Notes: generated by a model not told the origin, from the sequence alone. A stretch of DNA of 64,000 bases from Stratiolaelaps scimitus (GCA_019614645.1 JABWDB010000001.1:15975501-16039500), one strand, 5' to 3'; numbered from the stretch's first letter, positions 11,178-23,759 are shown. Made by a program: numbers and translations.

Positions 11178-12693
11178 ACGCTGCTCTATAGAACACTATT
11201 CGAATGGGTGTGGCTCAGCCCATGCCGATTCAAAGTTCGCAGTACCCTTAGGATTGCTGATGGTACCAGAAGATCGTCCACTGGCTTCGATTCCTTGTCT
11301 CTGGAGCAATTCCTTCCTACGACTAGATGATACGAATGACATTGCAACATCCAGAAGTATGTTTTGAGGTTGAAATTAGCAGCGCTAGCCACTCCATGTT
11401 TACACCGGTTGGCATTTTTTCTATGCAAGCTTTGTTTTGGATCGCTGGACCTGACAGATATAGTTTGAGAGTAGGCTTGCTTCATAGACACTTTGATTAT
11501 ATCTTCGTTCCTTTGCCGTCAAAATCAACTTTAAGTAATGACACAGTATATATTCCAAGGAGTCAACTACAACTTCCAATAATATGCGTCATCTCTAAAC
11601 TACGTTGAGAATGTGGAGCAAGCCTCTACAGCTGCCCACAAAATAGGTCCACATCAAAACCACCAACCAAAATAACCTTTGATGTCAACTATAAGCAAAT
11701 AACCAAAGTTATAGACGATATCTGTTTCGAACCAGACTTTAACTAGTATCTTAAACGGAAATACCACAAAAGTTAATATAGGGGTCTATTCGAAGAACAA
11801 CAAGATGCGATGAATATCGTATCGTCGTATGAGGAAACGGTTTGTTGTCAAGTTCTCAAGTAGCCAATGTCACTGCCCAGTTCGCCTGCTGGTTATAGAC
11901 TCCTATGCAAACTTGATGCTACCTATTAAATTAACCAGGTGACATTCTTCCAGTTGAATACTTGGCAAGGAAGACACATATGGGGCTGTTTCGCGTTGCC
12001 ATATTATTATAGGACTGGCCCATCCTATATCGGCTGGCGAACACTGGCGTTCGCTCACTGAGGTCTGTGTTGGGGCCGGCGACGACGGCGATAGCTATCG
12101 CGATGACGTACGTGTTGCCATTGGGAGCCCCGCTTAGAGGGATAACACAAGAGAAAGAGAGAGAGAATCCAGTTCCCGCTGGACGAATGCGTGAAGAATA
12201 AGGAATATCCAGCAGATAGATATGCTCCGTCTGATTCTTCGTCGCTGGAGGTCGCTCCCTTGCGATCGGCTTCTTCGCCGCGTTACCCTGCTGCTGATAT
12301 TTGTCTCTGGGAAGCGCCAGATGGTCTCTGTTGCCTCTTGCGTCGGATGGCTGCTATACGCTCACTTTCCCCCGCTTTGGCATAAAATACGCTGCTTTCT
12401 TTCCTGTCTTCCGCTCTCATACTGACACATACATACATGCACTGTTTCGCGAGCGCACGTACTGCGTGTCGATCCCTTCCTGTTAGCTTCGTTGTAGCAG
12501 AAAACAGGCGGGGTCGACTAGAGTGAGAGGAACTCGGGGGGGTTTAGGAATTACGAAACTTTTAATAAACCTCCCCCATCCCCACCCGTCCCGTTCGTTC
12601 ATCTCTCGTTTGTTTTCAGCATAGCGAACGCGTAGGCAGCCTGCCCAGCTGGTCGTATAGGCTGGCCGGCCGACAAGCAGGCAGATCGTATGG

Positions 12694-13053
12694 TCACTCG
12701 CCAGGGTGGCTTATACCCATCACCGCCGTCTTCACCGTAGTCATCTCTCGGGCCGCCACCGATGTAACGGGCGACACCGGAGCAGCTCCCCGAGCTGTCA
12801 TGATGGACAACGCTAATTGGAGCGGATCTTCTATGGTCCGTTCATGGTGACCAAATCCTGCATCATCGTCAAGCCATAAACGGCCTGGGTGGATCAAACC
12901 GATGCCAGAAAGCGTCTCGAAGCTGGCAATCGAACTACGCGTGTACAGTCGGCAGTGACAAAGATCGAGGAGCGACAAGGGACGAAAACGGGTTGAGCAT
13001 TCGTTTCGGGCTACACAGTATTGTTGTTCATTTACGTCTGGTACGCAACGCAC
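12694..13053 (-). CDS. Possible coding exon, unrecognised (weak)
   Basis: A 119-codon minus-strand frame begins with GTG, so no ATG start is implied; it would have to be an internal or terminal exon. The N-terminal half has several Cys (CVARNEC, LLDLCHCRLY), and the C-terminal half is Thr/Val/Ala-rich and ends in TGA. Codon choice leans to G or C in third position. No domain is recognised and no neighbour in the same strand and phase was found. Confidence 0.18.
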   Translation of the reverse strand: MRCVPDVNEQQYCVARNECSTRFRPLSLLDLCHCRLYTRSSIASFETLSGIGLIHPGRLWLDDDAGFGHHERTIEDPLQLALSIMTARGAAPVSPVTSVAAREMTTVKTAVMGISHPGE

Positions 13054-13059
13054 GCTAGG

Positions 13060-16000
13060 TCGGGAATGAGGAGCTTCTTGGTCAATGATGCGCTGAATGG
13101 ATGCTAAATCAAGCGCGTAGAGTGTTGGGCAAACTGCTTACTACATCTCATGGTATGACAGCAGCAGATAAAAGCCAATTGCAAGTACATGTCGTAAGAA
13201 GTGAGCCGTGTCTTAGTGAGGTTTACAGTTCGCCATCGAAGATCTGTCACCTCGCAGCATGTCGGTAATGGTTTCTGTTTTGGGCAAATTTAGAGTCTAA
13301 CCCAGTTATTTGATTTGTGCTACTGGTTTTATTCTCTCCTTTTGGATTCCCTTCCAAAATATTTACTTAAAAAATTAACATGATTGTTGCTTTTAATAAT
13401 TGGAGTGGATGGGGGGCCTTGGGGCCTACCAAAGAATTTTTCAGTAACTTTGTTTATTGGCAAAAAATATAAATTTCATGTCAGTGAACCACACGCCTTG
13501 GTGATCAGATATATCCTTGAAATTCTCTGGATTTTGAATTACGACTAAGATCATGCTTGGGCAGTAAGTAATTCACTTAAATCAATATTTCCAATTTATT
13601 TATGCGTGCTCAAGCAGGTCCCATTCAACGACAACCAGATACTCTAATTAACTGTAAATTCTAGTGTAGCAAATATGAGACTGTATTCATGAGTTCTTCT
13701 CTGACGAAATCATTAGCTCTAGACTTGGATCACCAGAGTTAACACGCTATAGGCATATTTGGTATATAGATTTGGGACACGAAAAAGCTGTCGAATCCTC
13801 GATGAATATAGTGTCTGAAATTCACAAGCCTTGAATTGTTTGCCGAATTAGTTGCGTAACCTTGTTTCTAATAACAAGATGACAGTTTCGCATGTTCTTC
13901 GTTGCTAACTTCCACGATATTGCGAAGCTATCCCCACGGCCTGGTGTCCCAGGTGTAGTAACGTAATTGATTGGTAAGAAGATTAAAAAGTCTAACTTTA
14001 AGTCACTTGAGAACTGGTTTCAGTGGATTAGTAAGCTCATGAATATGGATGATGCTAGTTACGGGTTCAAAGGCCTCGTTCTTGCAAGAGCTTCCATTTT
14101 ATAAGCTCACAATTTACGTATATACTTATATCTACGTTCATTTTATCGGTACGTAATAAGTAAAGTATTGAGTGACAAATATAGGGTGTTCGGAAAGTTA
14201 TCTAATTCTATGGCGAACGACACGCTTGCGTGAGTCTCTGGACGAGTTCGATCATTTACGCAACTCTCTGAAAGCTTGCGTTTCTTTTTGAATACTGTAC
14301 GCGGTGAGTAAGTGGATTCTATGTGCTTAAAAACTAAGGTATATACACCGTTTGCCAGCTAGCTTAATAGATGGATTGTCTACAGTTAATCCGCAAACAT
14401 GGAGATATGGTGAGAACACAGATAAGAGTACAAAAAAACAGACCGCAAGGAATAACTCGAAGGTGTGACAAGAACAGTGTGTTCGGTGTATGCCCCCTTG
14501 AGACTACCGGCTCTCCTGCCTTCATTCAGCATTATTTAGCGGTCGCATTGAGCGAGAAGAAGCTGACTTCCAGAGCTGTGGCGAGTGCGTCTCAGTGTGT
14601 GCTGGTGTGTGCGACTATACCGAGAGAGTACGCGTCTGGCACGTTCGTGCCCACCGTCAAACAAGGAAGGAGCCGTCCTGTTTAAGAAGTGCTTGCCGCT
14701 ACAGCCCCCGCTGACAACGAGAACCGCCGAGATGGCGGTCCGCTCTTGAGGGGGCAAGGGGGGCCGTCTCAAACGCATGCACACATCACATACACACCGA
14801 CTCTCTCAGATACAAAACACAACACAGGGTGCTGAGAGACGGAACAGCAAGCACAGACAACGGAGAGTGGCTGTCGGCAAGAAGCAGGATCCTTATCTAT
14901 TATTATTTTGCCAAACTTTTATCTATGTAACCCCAGTGCCATCCCCACTCTGTCTCAAGCTCGACCCCGGACCAGCACGCCCCATGGCTACCCAAGGCCC
15001 GGCTAACTGGGACTCGCTCGCGTCTGCCTGCCAGCCTGCCTCCTTGGGCGAGGAGTACGTCGTCTTTGTTGTGCAAAAAAGGATCCAGTGCTTGGACGGA
15101 TCTCGGCAAACAGAGGGGACGAACAGAGGCTTGGGAAACGGCGTCGACGAGCTCGCTGCCAACGTAGCTGACGTCTATTCAAGTAGATTTTAACGTGTGC
15201 CGCCACCTTCGACCATCGTCAGCCCTGCATTTGTCTCGTCGTGCACAAGTGGGTCTCTTTTCACACTGCACACTTTCCCACGTCTGAGGTTCGTCCACAC
15301 GACGACTGGATGGCGGTTATGTGTGAAGGAGTCCGGGTATGCTTCGCGCATCATGGCAGGCAGAAAGCGGGTGCTCACGAGGAACAGCCGTTAATTGTGT
15401 TTCTTACCAACTATTATAGAGACAGCTTAGCTGTCATTATATAGCGAATTGCGTACCGAACGCGGTACGTTAAAGTTTCCTTCATTATTACTTGCGTTAG
15501 CTGTGGGTCAATAGCGTATATAGATTGCAAATCTTGCTATTGCTGGACTATAATGAAAGTAGAGTGTCAAGTTATATAATAAACGGTCAATGGGTATGAA
15601 AAATGTTCACTTAATAGAATTCAGTCTGCAAAATACTCGCGCCAACCCTAGGGAAGAGATGACTCTCAGCAGTGGATGGTTTTAGCAGGTAGAGGCGTTT
15701 TGTCATCCAGGTCAACCCCCCTGCACTGGATCGGCCCACTTTAATGGAGATTGAAACGGCTCTGGTAGTGTCCGTGCGTTTGAAGAAAATTTCTTTCTCT
15801 CAAAAATAAAGTCTGCAAAATACAACCCATAGTGCATAACAGATCTAACAGGCTGAGAGTGGAAGCCTCGATGGTGATACCCCTTGCATCTCATGATCAG
15901 CCTAACAATCTTATCTATTCTGATAGTTTTCTACCCTTCAAACTTGGTGAGCCATGAAGCAGATCCCATTCAGCCATTGTTGTGCCGGTAGCAGTTCGTT

Positions 16001-16090
16001 CGATTTAGAGCAAGTGTGTATACATGTGCGAATCTATTATCTATAATACAATGCAATACAAAACAGACGGGACTAATAGTTGGCCATGCT
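13060..16090. other. No gene recognised; AT-rich 13.1-14.35 kb, mixed to 16.1 kb
   Basis: The AT-rich part carries no frame worth reporting. From 14.4 to 15.4 kb the sequence is GC-richer and frames overlap on both strands (for example 14777-15193 plus and 14903-15206 minus) without motifs. A TAGGGTGTTCGGAAAGTTA stretch near 14184 resembles terminal sequences of arthropod DNA transposons but has no partner that I found. Confidence 0.45.
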
Positions 16091-16499
16091 GCGATGCGTA
16101 CTTATCGAATGAGTAAATGCCTTTAGCACAGCGGAGCCTCCGTCTCTCAGTTTTCACCTCGATATGTCGTTGTATCATTTCGTCTACTCGATCTCCCCAG
16201 CATTACTACACAGTAAACACTTCGCTCCAGTCTTCTTGTCCTTGCTTCTACGTTGCTTTTGGTTATTTTTTCCCTTTGCAAGCTTGCCGCCTACCACTCC
16301 GCCCAGTTCTCGTTCACTCTCCGCATTTCGTCTTCCTATTGGCTCCCATTGGGCTGCAGAGGAAGCCCTGAGTGACTGATAATGAGCGAGAGATTGTACG
16401 ATAACACTGCCATACCGCCGCTGCCAAATCAACATCTCCCACCGGGAGATGATGTTCTCTTTTTTGGCCTTCCACGGTTCCGCGTGTTCTCTCGCTCTC

Positions 16500-17081
16500 G
16501 GTCTCTCTCTGTCCCTCTCGCTGTCGCTCTCTATATATATATGTTCCTTCCTCTCTAGCAGTTTCTCTGCTGGCCTTTCTCTCCATACTGGCTTATGACG
16601 TTGCTCTATTCCCCCTGCTTCCACTCGCGCGTTCCACTCCGCTCGACTACGGTGTCTGAGGGAGACGACAGAAGCGAGGACGAAGAAAGAGAACTAGCAG
16701 CCGCAAGTCCCAAGCAGATCCAAGTGGACCTGAGTAGGCATTCGAGCCCAGAAGAGCGCACGAGGGAGAGACAGAGAGAGAGTGTCTACGTGAGAACGGG
16801 TTTGGCTCGGAAGAGACCACTAGCCGGCAACTACCCGACATCGCCGCCACTACCACCGCTTCCTTCTCTCTTTGGCTGACTAGCGTTTCGTTTACCAGCC
16901 AGCGTTTGCTCAGCGGATTGGATCGCCGTTGTCGGACTCTCCGCTGCCCGTCTGTCCTGTTCACCGACGTCTTCGTGTCCCCGTTGTCGCAGTCTCGCTA
17001 TCGTGGTTTTCTCTCATAAAACGCCACCATCTCTTCTTCTTGCCTTTCTATCTCTCATTTGCTGGCGCTCATCTTACTCCA

Positions 17082-17117
<36 letters not shown>

Positions 17118-17266
17118 ACTGCGTCCTTACCAAGGGTGTATGTGTGTGAGTGTGACCCGACTGCACGAGGCCGCCCGCGCCGCCTAACGAGGGCCCGTGG
17201 GACCTCAACCCGCTTGGGGATAATGGCCCGTGGTTAGACGCCTACTACTGCTTCCGTCCTGCTACG
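16500..17266 (+). promoter_or_regulatory. Possible promoter and 5' non-coding exon ending at a consensus donor
   Basis: A CT-rich, GC-rich block contains a TATA-like run at about 16531-16545 and a (CT)14 tract at 17087-17114. It ends in CTACG|GTAAGTCAG, with the GT at 17267-17268, a full metazoan 5' splice-site consensus on the plus strand. No long coding frame reaches the donor, since the frame 16929-17237 stops before it. A non-coding first exon of a gene whose coding exons lie elsewhere is therefore one reading. The matching acceptor cannot be identified, so this is inference. Confidence 0.2.
17087..17114. repeat. (CT)14 microsatellite
   Basis: Uninterrupted CT dinucleotides in a pyrimidine-rich block. 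Confidence 0.92.
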
Positions 17267-18084
17267 GTAAGTCAGCCGATAGGGGAACACAACAGGGGAT
17301 TTGTAGGGACGTAGCGAGGGTGTCGGGATACACGGCAAGCTAGACGTTCGGCTGGGTGGTGAACGGGAGGGGTATCTTCCGCATCGTTCTCGAGGAGTTA
17401 CCCCCCACCGCCCGCCACCACCCCAAGTCTGTCCTTCGCTTCTTCTCGCTCATCCTATCCTCTTCTGATCTCTTCCACTCTCTTCCGTTTATCTCTGGCT
17501 CTTGCTTCTACCGACTGGAATCGGCGATCCATTTTCGCTTACTCTCCCTTCCTCGCCTCTTTCTTCGTCGTCGGAGTTGCTGCTACCACTGCGGCCGCCT
17601 TCGTCGCCGGCCACTGGTGGCCTCCGATGCTCGTCCTATTCCACTACGGCTGGCACGGGTGGTCCCCGTGCTTCGCTCGCCGGCGGAACAATGCTTGCTC
17701 GGTGGAACAGAGCAAAGATGCGAAAGTAATCGCTGGAAGAGTGGCCTAGTGCTGTTGGGCAAGTTGGCCTGCGACGAACAAGTAGACACAGCTCAAGAAC
17801 ACATTGACACACACACGAAGATACACCCACACATCTCATAGTACACACTACAGCGGTTAAGTCTCGTCTACTGACGACGACCCGCGTTTCGCAACAGAGC
17901 GCTGGCTGGTTGTGGGACGCCGTACTGTCCTTCAAATGGATGCATGATTACTGCCATTAGTGTTAGTAATGGTAGTAGGTGTTTTTATTAATATCAAAAC
18001 AGAAGAAATATAGATACGGCAGGCCTTTCTAGTACACATGTCTAGGTCCCTGGTGTCGGCTATGATTCATTGATTACGAGCTCG

Positions 18085-18165
18085 GCACAGGGGGATGGCT
18101 TGCTAGAAAGGATGTCTGTTTTGCTCAATGAGGCGAGTTCGATTCCCTAACGGACATGACTGATG
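18085..18165 (+). repeat. tRNA-like (SINE-type) sequence, candidate
   Basis: A box-A-like TGGCTTGCTAGAAAGG (from about 18096) is followed about 35 bp later by a box-B-like GAGTTCGATTCC (18135-18146), the spacing and order of a pol III internal promoter. The T-arm and acceptor stem do not pair well, so it is not a functional tRNA gene. It may be an old tRNA-derived SINE of a different family from the three copies further right. Confidence 0.35.
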
Positions 18166-18901
18166 ATTGTCTGACTGTGCGTGCGACCGCTTGCGTGTAA
18201 ACGTATGTGTGTAAGGTTTGGTAGTTCGCCTGGCGTGTCAATATCTGTAAGTGTTATCAGCTGCGACTTTTTAGGCGGATATATCTGAGTATATAATATT
18301 GAAGTCATGTGAGTGAGTTTTACTATTATAGCTCGTTGCGTGCACTAAAGTTAGCTGTATTATAATATACAGATAGGTAGAAAAAGTCACTGAAATCTAA
18401 GCTAGACCTCGAAATTCTTTCTATATATATTACATGTTCGCATGGAGTAAACTAAATATCCTCTAATTTAAGTTTTTTTTTTAACAAAATACAACTCGGT
18501 CTACTCCTTTGTCAAGTGTCATCTCTACTACAGCTTTCGCAGCGACAGGGTTAGCGGCCAGACTTCACGATTGCTAACTTTAACGCCATTCTAAGTGACC
18601 CTTTAACAATTTGACGTATTTGTCGCTCCTTCATAATATGAGCTCGATTGCCGATCAGGATAACAAGAGGAAAAGATCTTCGATATCATTTTTGGTCCTC
18701 AGCCCACGTTTCCCTTTCTGGGAGGAGGAGTGCGATCTTCAACTGCGGCATTCAATTTGTTTTCAATCCTTCAAAGTGTCGGATCTAAACGGATTATGAA
18801 CATTTACTTTGCCTTACCAACTCTTGCCAAGGTCAGACACATTATACACATACTTGAGTGTAGTTGGCGGTCACGTATCTATACAGACAGGTAATTATTA
18901 G

Positions 18902-19169
18902 TTACACTCCAGTGCGGTTTAAAAAACGTATGACCACCATATGGCCGTTGAAGCTACGCTTCCACATACAGATTTTACACACTTTGTCCCTAACACGTTG
19001 AGGATTTTCGACTAAACTACCATTACAAGAAAGTTCATTACTAAACGTATAATTACAGCCACCTCGTAATAGCATCATACAATCTATTTCGAAGTCCATA
19101 GTGCCGAGATAGGGATCCCACATGACATCGACGCCGCTGCAACCCACAGTCATGTTCCACGTAAGTGTA
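18902..19169 (-). CDS. Probable terminal coding exon, Cys-rich putatively glycosylated protein (unrecognised)
   Basis: An open minus-strand frame runs from an acceptor (ATCAG|T, AG at 19170-19171) to a stop at 18902-18904. The predicted stretch has six regularly scattered cysteines (including VGCSG, FEIDCMM, RGGCNY, LSCNG and KVCKIC). It also has four NxS/T sequons: NMT, NYT, NGS and NRT. That composition is typical of an extracellular or lumenal domain. Joined across the 159-nt intron it stays in frame with the upstream exon at 19329-19513. I do not recognise the family. A plus-strand donor-like GTAAGT overlaps here (19161-19166), but plus-strand frames are broken by stops. An intronless continuation past 18902 is not possible in this frame. 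Confidence 0.35.
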
Positions 19170-19328
19170 CTGATACTACCTGCGTTAACTACTCACACCT
19201 CCTAATGATATCGCCTCCCCCGAAGTGTGGATTTCTGACCGCGCGTGGAAAAGTGTCTACTGTTTCATCGTATCCATTCTTAGCTGAATTATCTTTTTGT
19301 CTTGTAGTCTTAATAGGGCAAGTTCTAC

Positions 19329-19513
19329 CTATAGTATACCTCGTGTTCCATGGCTACGTAAAACTTGGCGCTTCCATTACGCACGCGTAGTAACACTTTT
19401 TCCAAGGGCACTACGGGTCGCTGGCCATTCTCACGGCAGGGACGTGTGGTGGGATTAATCATTTTCGCCCCGATCACCGTTTCAGGTGCAGGTTTACAGC
19501 AATGCTTCTCATC
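19329..19513 (-). CDS. Probable coding exon upstream of the Cys-rich exon (unrecognised)
   Basis: On the minus strand the exon begins after TTTAG|G (AG at 19514-19515) and runs 185 nt, 61 codons plus two bases. It ends at CTATAG|GTAGAA, giving phase 2 that matches the single leading base of the next exon. The peptide begins DEKHCCKPAPET, continues through a PCRENGQRPVVPLEKVLL stretch and an NGS sequon, and ends VAMEHEVYY. It reads like ordinary protein with balanced composition. An alternative donor, CACGAG|GTATAC, would end the exon at 19340 in phase 0. No start codon or signal peptide can be assigned, so the gene must extend further upstream, perhaps to the exon-like segment at 20077-20330. 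Confidence 0.35.
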
Positions 19514-20075
19514 CTAAATGGTCCTACCTCTCAACATGTTCTAGATTTAACGACTGCACACCACCGTATAAAATAATAGGTTGAGATTGATTTTTACCGC
19601 GGATAGGTCGTCACGTTATGATGCGTGTGGCGGTACGTCAAAATACAGATAGACGTCTATACCCAAATATCGTCGCGAGATTTGTCTCTTAGACGCCTGC
19701 TCTCTACTTCATCTCGTCATACTCCTGCAAACCATTGAGCACCCAACGGCATGAAATTCGCGGTGAAGCCGTGTCATCTTTCTCCTTATCGTTTCAAATC
19801 ACTGAATAACGTGGATGCACGGTACGCTGATATTGAGAACTCAGATAATATTTCGAAATCACGAACTGTGAGTCCAAGCTGGGGATCGAATCCGGAACAT
19901 CATCATCGGCGACCCATGACGAGCCTCATAAAACTTTTTGACATTACTATGCTATTGAGCGTGGGGTGGACACATGCGTCGCATAGAATTGTCTCCAATT
20001 CCGAGTATGAAATAGCTCGAATGAGGATAATAATGTCGATTCGGAAAAATCAACCTAACTGCGCCCTGATGTGCA

Positions 20076-20330
20076 CTCACTTCTGCTGCCGGTTCATGAT
20101 CTCATCATCATTATCTGCAGTAAGCGTCCCTCCAGATTCTCCTTTTTCCATTTCGAACCCCAAAGGACTGCTGGACCTCTTCGTCCACAATGGACGGCTC
20201 GGTGGGTATCGTGTTCGGTAGCCTACAAGATGGCCCCTGTGACCGTCTAGACAACACAACGAAGCTCTTCTTCTCTTTAACGGTTGCGACCGTTCCATAC
20301 GCCGTGCGTCTCACTGGACCCTAACCGAAA
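20076..20330 (-). CDS. Exon-like segment open in two frames, possible frameshift (unrecognised)
   Basis: After an acceptor-like TTCGGTTAG|GG, two minus-strand frames are open. One is coding-like in its first part (TVATVKEKKSFVVLSRRS ... EPSIVDEEVQQS). The other is coding-like in its last part (GFEMEKGESGGTLTADNDDE) and reaches a donor-like GAA|GTGAGT near 20076. They would join across the TTTGGGG run at about 20157-20163 by a one-base change. Alternatively the second frame alone, from an ATG at 20296-20298, gives a basic then acidic N-terminus, as in a cytoplasmic tail. Which is right cannot be decided here. It may be the first exon of the gene ending at 18902. Confidence 0.25.
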
Positions 20331-20459
20331 CCCTAAAATGAAACGAGTGCTGAACCACACTCTAATACTACCTTCATACAAACTGAGTAGAACAGTAGAG
20401 TAGTAGCCAAATCAGGCCGAGGCAACGTCGACCTGACGTTGCCGGCTGCTGGTTCAGTG

Positions 20460-20478
20460 TATATATATATATATATAC
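20460..20478. repeat. (TA)n microsatellite
   Basis: About nine TA dinucleotides at the left edge of a GC-rich block. Confidence 0.9.
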
Positions 20479-20479
20479 A

Positions 20480-22820
20480 TACCAATCCACCTACCTATGT
20501 ATAAGACTTGCTTGTACCTACATGGGCTGCAGCTTCGCCGTAGCCAGCTAACCGGATTAACCTTATTGGGCTGGCACATTATTTATACTAAAGCACGCTA
20601 TGCGGCGGTGCTGGGCACGGCAGCAGCTACGGGAACAGGTTTCGTGAGGAGTGTTCGCTCCCCACTCGACGACTATGTTGTACTACCACTACTCAGCTTC
20701 TCAATCCCCTTCGGCCTGATCTCCATCCTCCTGGTCCTCGTCCGCTGATCTTGTTCGCCATCCCCTCGTTCACCCTTGGACGTTTAACTATGTATACCTC
20801 GCCCCACTCTGTCCCTCGCACTCACTCAATGGCTACCACGTCGAAGGTAGGCGACAGCCGCAGCGCTCGCCGTAGGTGGCAGCAGCAGCCCAGGCAACGA
20901 TACTCGCGGAATTGCGAACGAGGCCAATTTGAGGAGGAGTGCAGTGTAGTGAATCGGGGGCAGAATCGCGCCGCGCCTCCGCGCGGCGCCTCCACCTTCG
21001 CGTGTCGGTTAGTACGGCTAGAAACGAGCTGACGCTTTCGGAGACGACGGGTGCCCTAAGTCTCGTGGCCGTAGACGTCCCCACTGTCGATCTACTACGA
21101 CGTGCCCCCGCTCTCTCTCGGGTCAACCCCCTACCGAACCGCCTACCGACAGGGACTTTCCCGTTCGACGCTATTTCCCTCACGACTCATCTGCTCCTGC
21201 TTTGCCATCACCACGCTGCCAAGCTGCCACCGTGCAGCTGCTGCTATTGCTGTACCCGAACGTTGTTGCTTCCCAACCGTCATCCCATGAGGATCCCTGC
21301 CTACCAGCAATATCACGTTGCCGTCGGTCGTCCGTTCAGCTGCTTCCTTTTCCCACTCACTAATAATGATATTGCTCTTGCTATCCGAGCATAAAGAGTA
21401 GGACCGGCCGTCCGGGCACTCAGTGGCACTCGACGCTCAGGCAGCGCGGCCGTAGCAACGGTCAGTAAACCCTGCGACGCATACGCCGCATCAGGATAGT
21501 TCAGGAACACTAGTGGGGCCCGTCACAAACGGCGTGTTGTAGACTAGCTAAGCGCTGAGGGAAAAGAGCTAACACATTGGAAAGATGGAAACTGGATGAT
21601 GGTGCTGGAAAATGAGGAATACATCGTTGTTCTGCACACCGATGGATTAATAGCGGAATTAGCTATTGACTGCACCTTCATTTTTGTGCGTGATTTCGCT
21701 ATACGAACATGTTGAGGTCGCCGTACATCACTTAGACGTCTGTGGCGTTATTGGTGGTAGCATTGTTGATGATGTTACGTACGATGAGATGCTCATGCTT
21801 TTGTTCCCTCCTCTTCTTGACTAGATTCGTTTGGATAACTGAAAAACAGTAATGTCCCAGGTTCCGTGTAGAAGCGGCCTAGCGGCTTAGCACAATGGTA
21901 TACAGCTCAGTGACAATCATATAAATTGATTTAAAAAAATGCATATATTAGTGTTTGTTCAATACCGCTGGATGACTGATAAAACTAGCACTGTGTGGTT
22001 ACGAAAATGATCTAATTAATCAAATCAGCTTTTTACAAATAATGATAATAATATCCGTACGAAATAATGACAAAAAAAGCCAAACCTTATCTTCCAAAAA
22101 ATCACCATAAAACAATGTCTAGCGGGCCAGGCAGACAGAATTGCATCCTGCCTATTTAGGGCCAACAGCACTCCAGATGCTGCTGGTGATTAATCAGTGA
22201 TATTTCATGTTCCGTTCTAACGGGTTATATTAGGTTAGTAGCGATACTTTCCGCACGTACCTCCGCAGTTTGACGCAATGCTTACACGTATCTGGAGGAT
22301 GGATGTGCAGTTGGCATTCGTTGGCATTGTGCATCGTTGTTAGTGTCCCTCTGACTCCTGTGCACAAAATACAGATGAACAAATGCGAGCTAGAGCAATA
22401 GTCGTTTAGGAGGTGATGCAGAGACGGGCTGATGGCTCAACCGGAGAGTAAGAGATAGGAGCGACACAGTCACTTGGATGAAATACTGGTGGATAAGCCT
22501 AAACTGGTAGGATGAGATGGCGAGCAGGAAAATGAGTTGAAGTAGAAGTTGTTGCCCGCTTTCATTATGATGGTGACGGAACCGCTAGCCGGCCAGGCCC
22601 CCGCCCTGGCCGACTGTGCCAGCAGACTCAGTAAGCATCCGTCTACCACCAATGCTCAGCGAGGCAGCTGGGTCGCCGAGTGTGGATGGCCGAAGCCGTC
22701 CTCGTGCGTGCCTGCACACGGCACTGCGGCTCTCCTCGTGGAAGCAGTAATAGTAATAATAGCCGTGGCAGTAGTAGTAATAGAACAGTTGTACAGGTGA
22801 AGAAAGAGTGGACAGAGAAA
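20480..22820. other. No gene recognised; GC-rich 20.5-21.5 kb, AT-rich 21.6-22.4 kb
   Basis: The GC-rich part holds overlapping frames on both strands (20939-21394 plus, 20833-21183 minus), both low in complexity and without motifs. A box-A-like TTAGCACAATGG sits near 21887 with no box B after it. Nothing else was seen. Confidence 0.45.
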
Positions 22821-22825
22821 CAGAC

Positions 22826-22847
22826 CAGCAGCAGCAGCAGCAGCAGA
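22826..22847. repeat. (CAG)n microsatellite
   Basis: Seven CAG/GCA triplets inside a GC-rich block extending to about 23.7 kb. The neighbouring frames on both strands are not convincing. Confidence 0.88.
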
Positions 22848-23759
22848 AGGCTCTAGCAAAAGGAGAGAACAGTGCGTGGGTTTAGCATCCACCACCTTAC
22901 CTCCCACAGGCTACGTTCGGAGGGGACAGCCAGGGTCCAGACGTAACAACGCTGTTATAACGGCGGTCATGATGATAGCAGTGGAGGTGGCTGCAGTGGT
23001 ACGTACTAGAGACATAGCGAGAGATGGCCGCTGCATTGGTGAGCGTCAGGTGAGGCGTAGGGCAAAGTCAGCAGCTGGAAGTCAACGGATAGGCAATGGC
23101 CAGTTGCTCTCTGTAGACTCCGGCAATGAGAAACCCGGAAGGGGAAACCAGCATGGGAAATGTTGGGGGCGGGGGATACCGAGAACTGCCATATTGCGTC
23201 TATTGCCTTCCCTGCGTCTCTCCCTGTCCTGCCCTCTGGCCAGCTCCACGTAGTGGGGTTCAGCAGGAACCGACCAGTAGTTGTGCAGGTGAGCTAGCAA
23301 AGTATACTCGCAATGACGTGCCACCGCTCGGCTCTGCTGCCGCCTCCTACCGTAGCCCACCTACGAGGCTCTGACTACCGCTGCTGGCCAATCTTCAACT
23401 GCGAGTGGACCAATTAGGAGTCTAACCGGTTAGATGGAGGCGCAATTGTAGCTCGTCCCAACCTCAACGAGCCCGCCATCTCCCCTACTCGAGCTGGCGT
23501 TTTCTGCCCGAACTTCAGAACTCTGTGGTCCTTGTGGCGGGGTCCCTTTCGGCCTCGGCTCTCTCTTTCTGTCAACCAGGTGCCAACTACGAGTGCGCAA
23601 TGTCAAAGTACATTTCAGTTCGTTTGGGGTCTGCCAGATGGTCAGTGGGGACACTCAGTGCGCAGCTGGACGCCAATTAGACTTCCGCTTTTATTATTAA
23701 TAAGGCTATTATTACTTCCTCCTCGAATAACATTTCCTTTCGATTGCTACTAAATATAA

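Noticed and set aside
16184..16624. 146-codon minus-strand frame with charged, repetitive composition
   Set aside because: Its Glu/Arg-rich tract is encoded by the CT/TC-rich tract at 16470-16530, and another minus-strand frame is open over the same bases.
19860..19970. Box A/box B-like pair on the minus strand (TAGCATAGTA ... GGATTCGATCC)
   Set aside because: The T arm does not pair, and the region also overlaps an exon-like frame. Too weak for a tRNA or SINE call.
19751..20221. 156-codon plus-strand frame with an ATG start
   Set aside because: It has no domain, it is antisense to better exon-like frames, and it runs through the box-B-like sequence. Not enough support.
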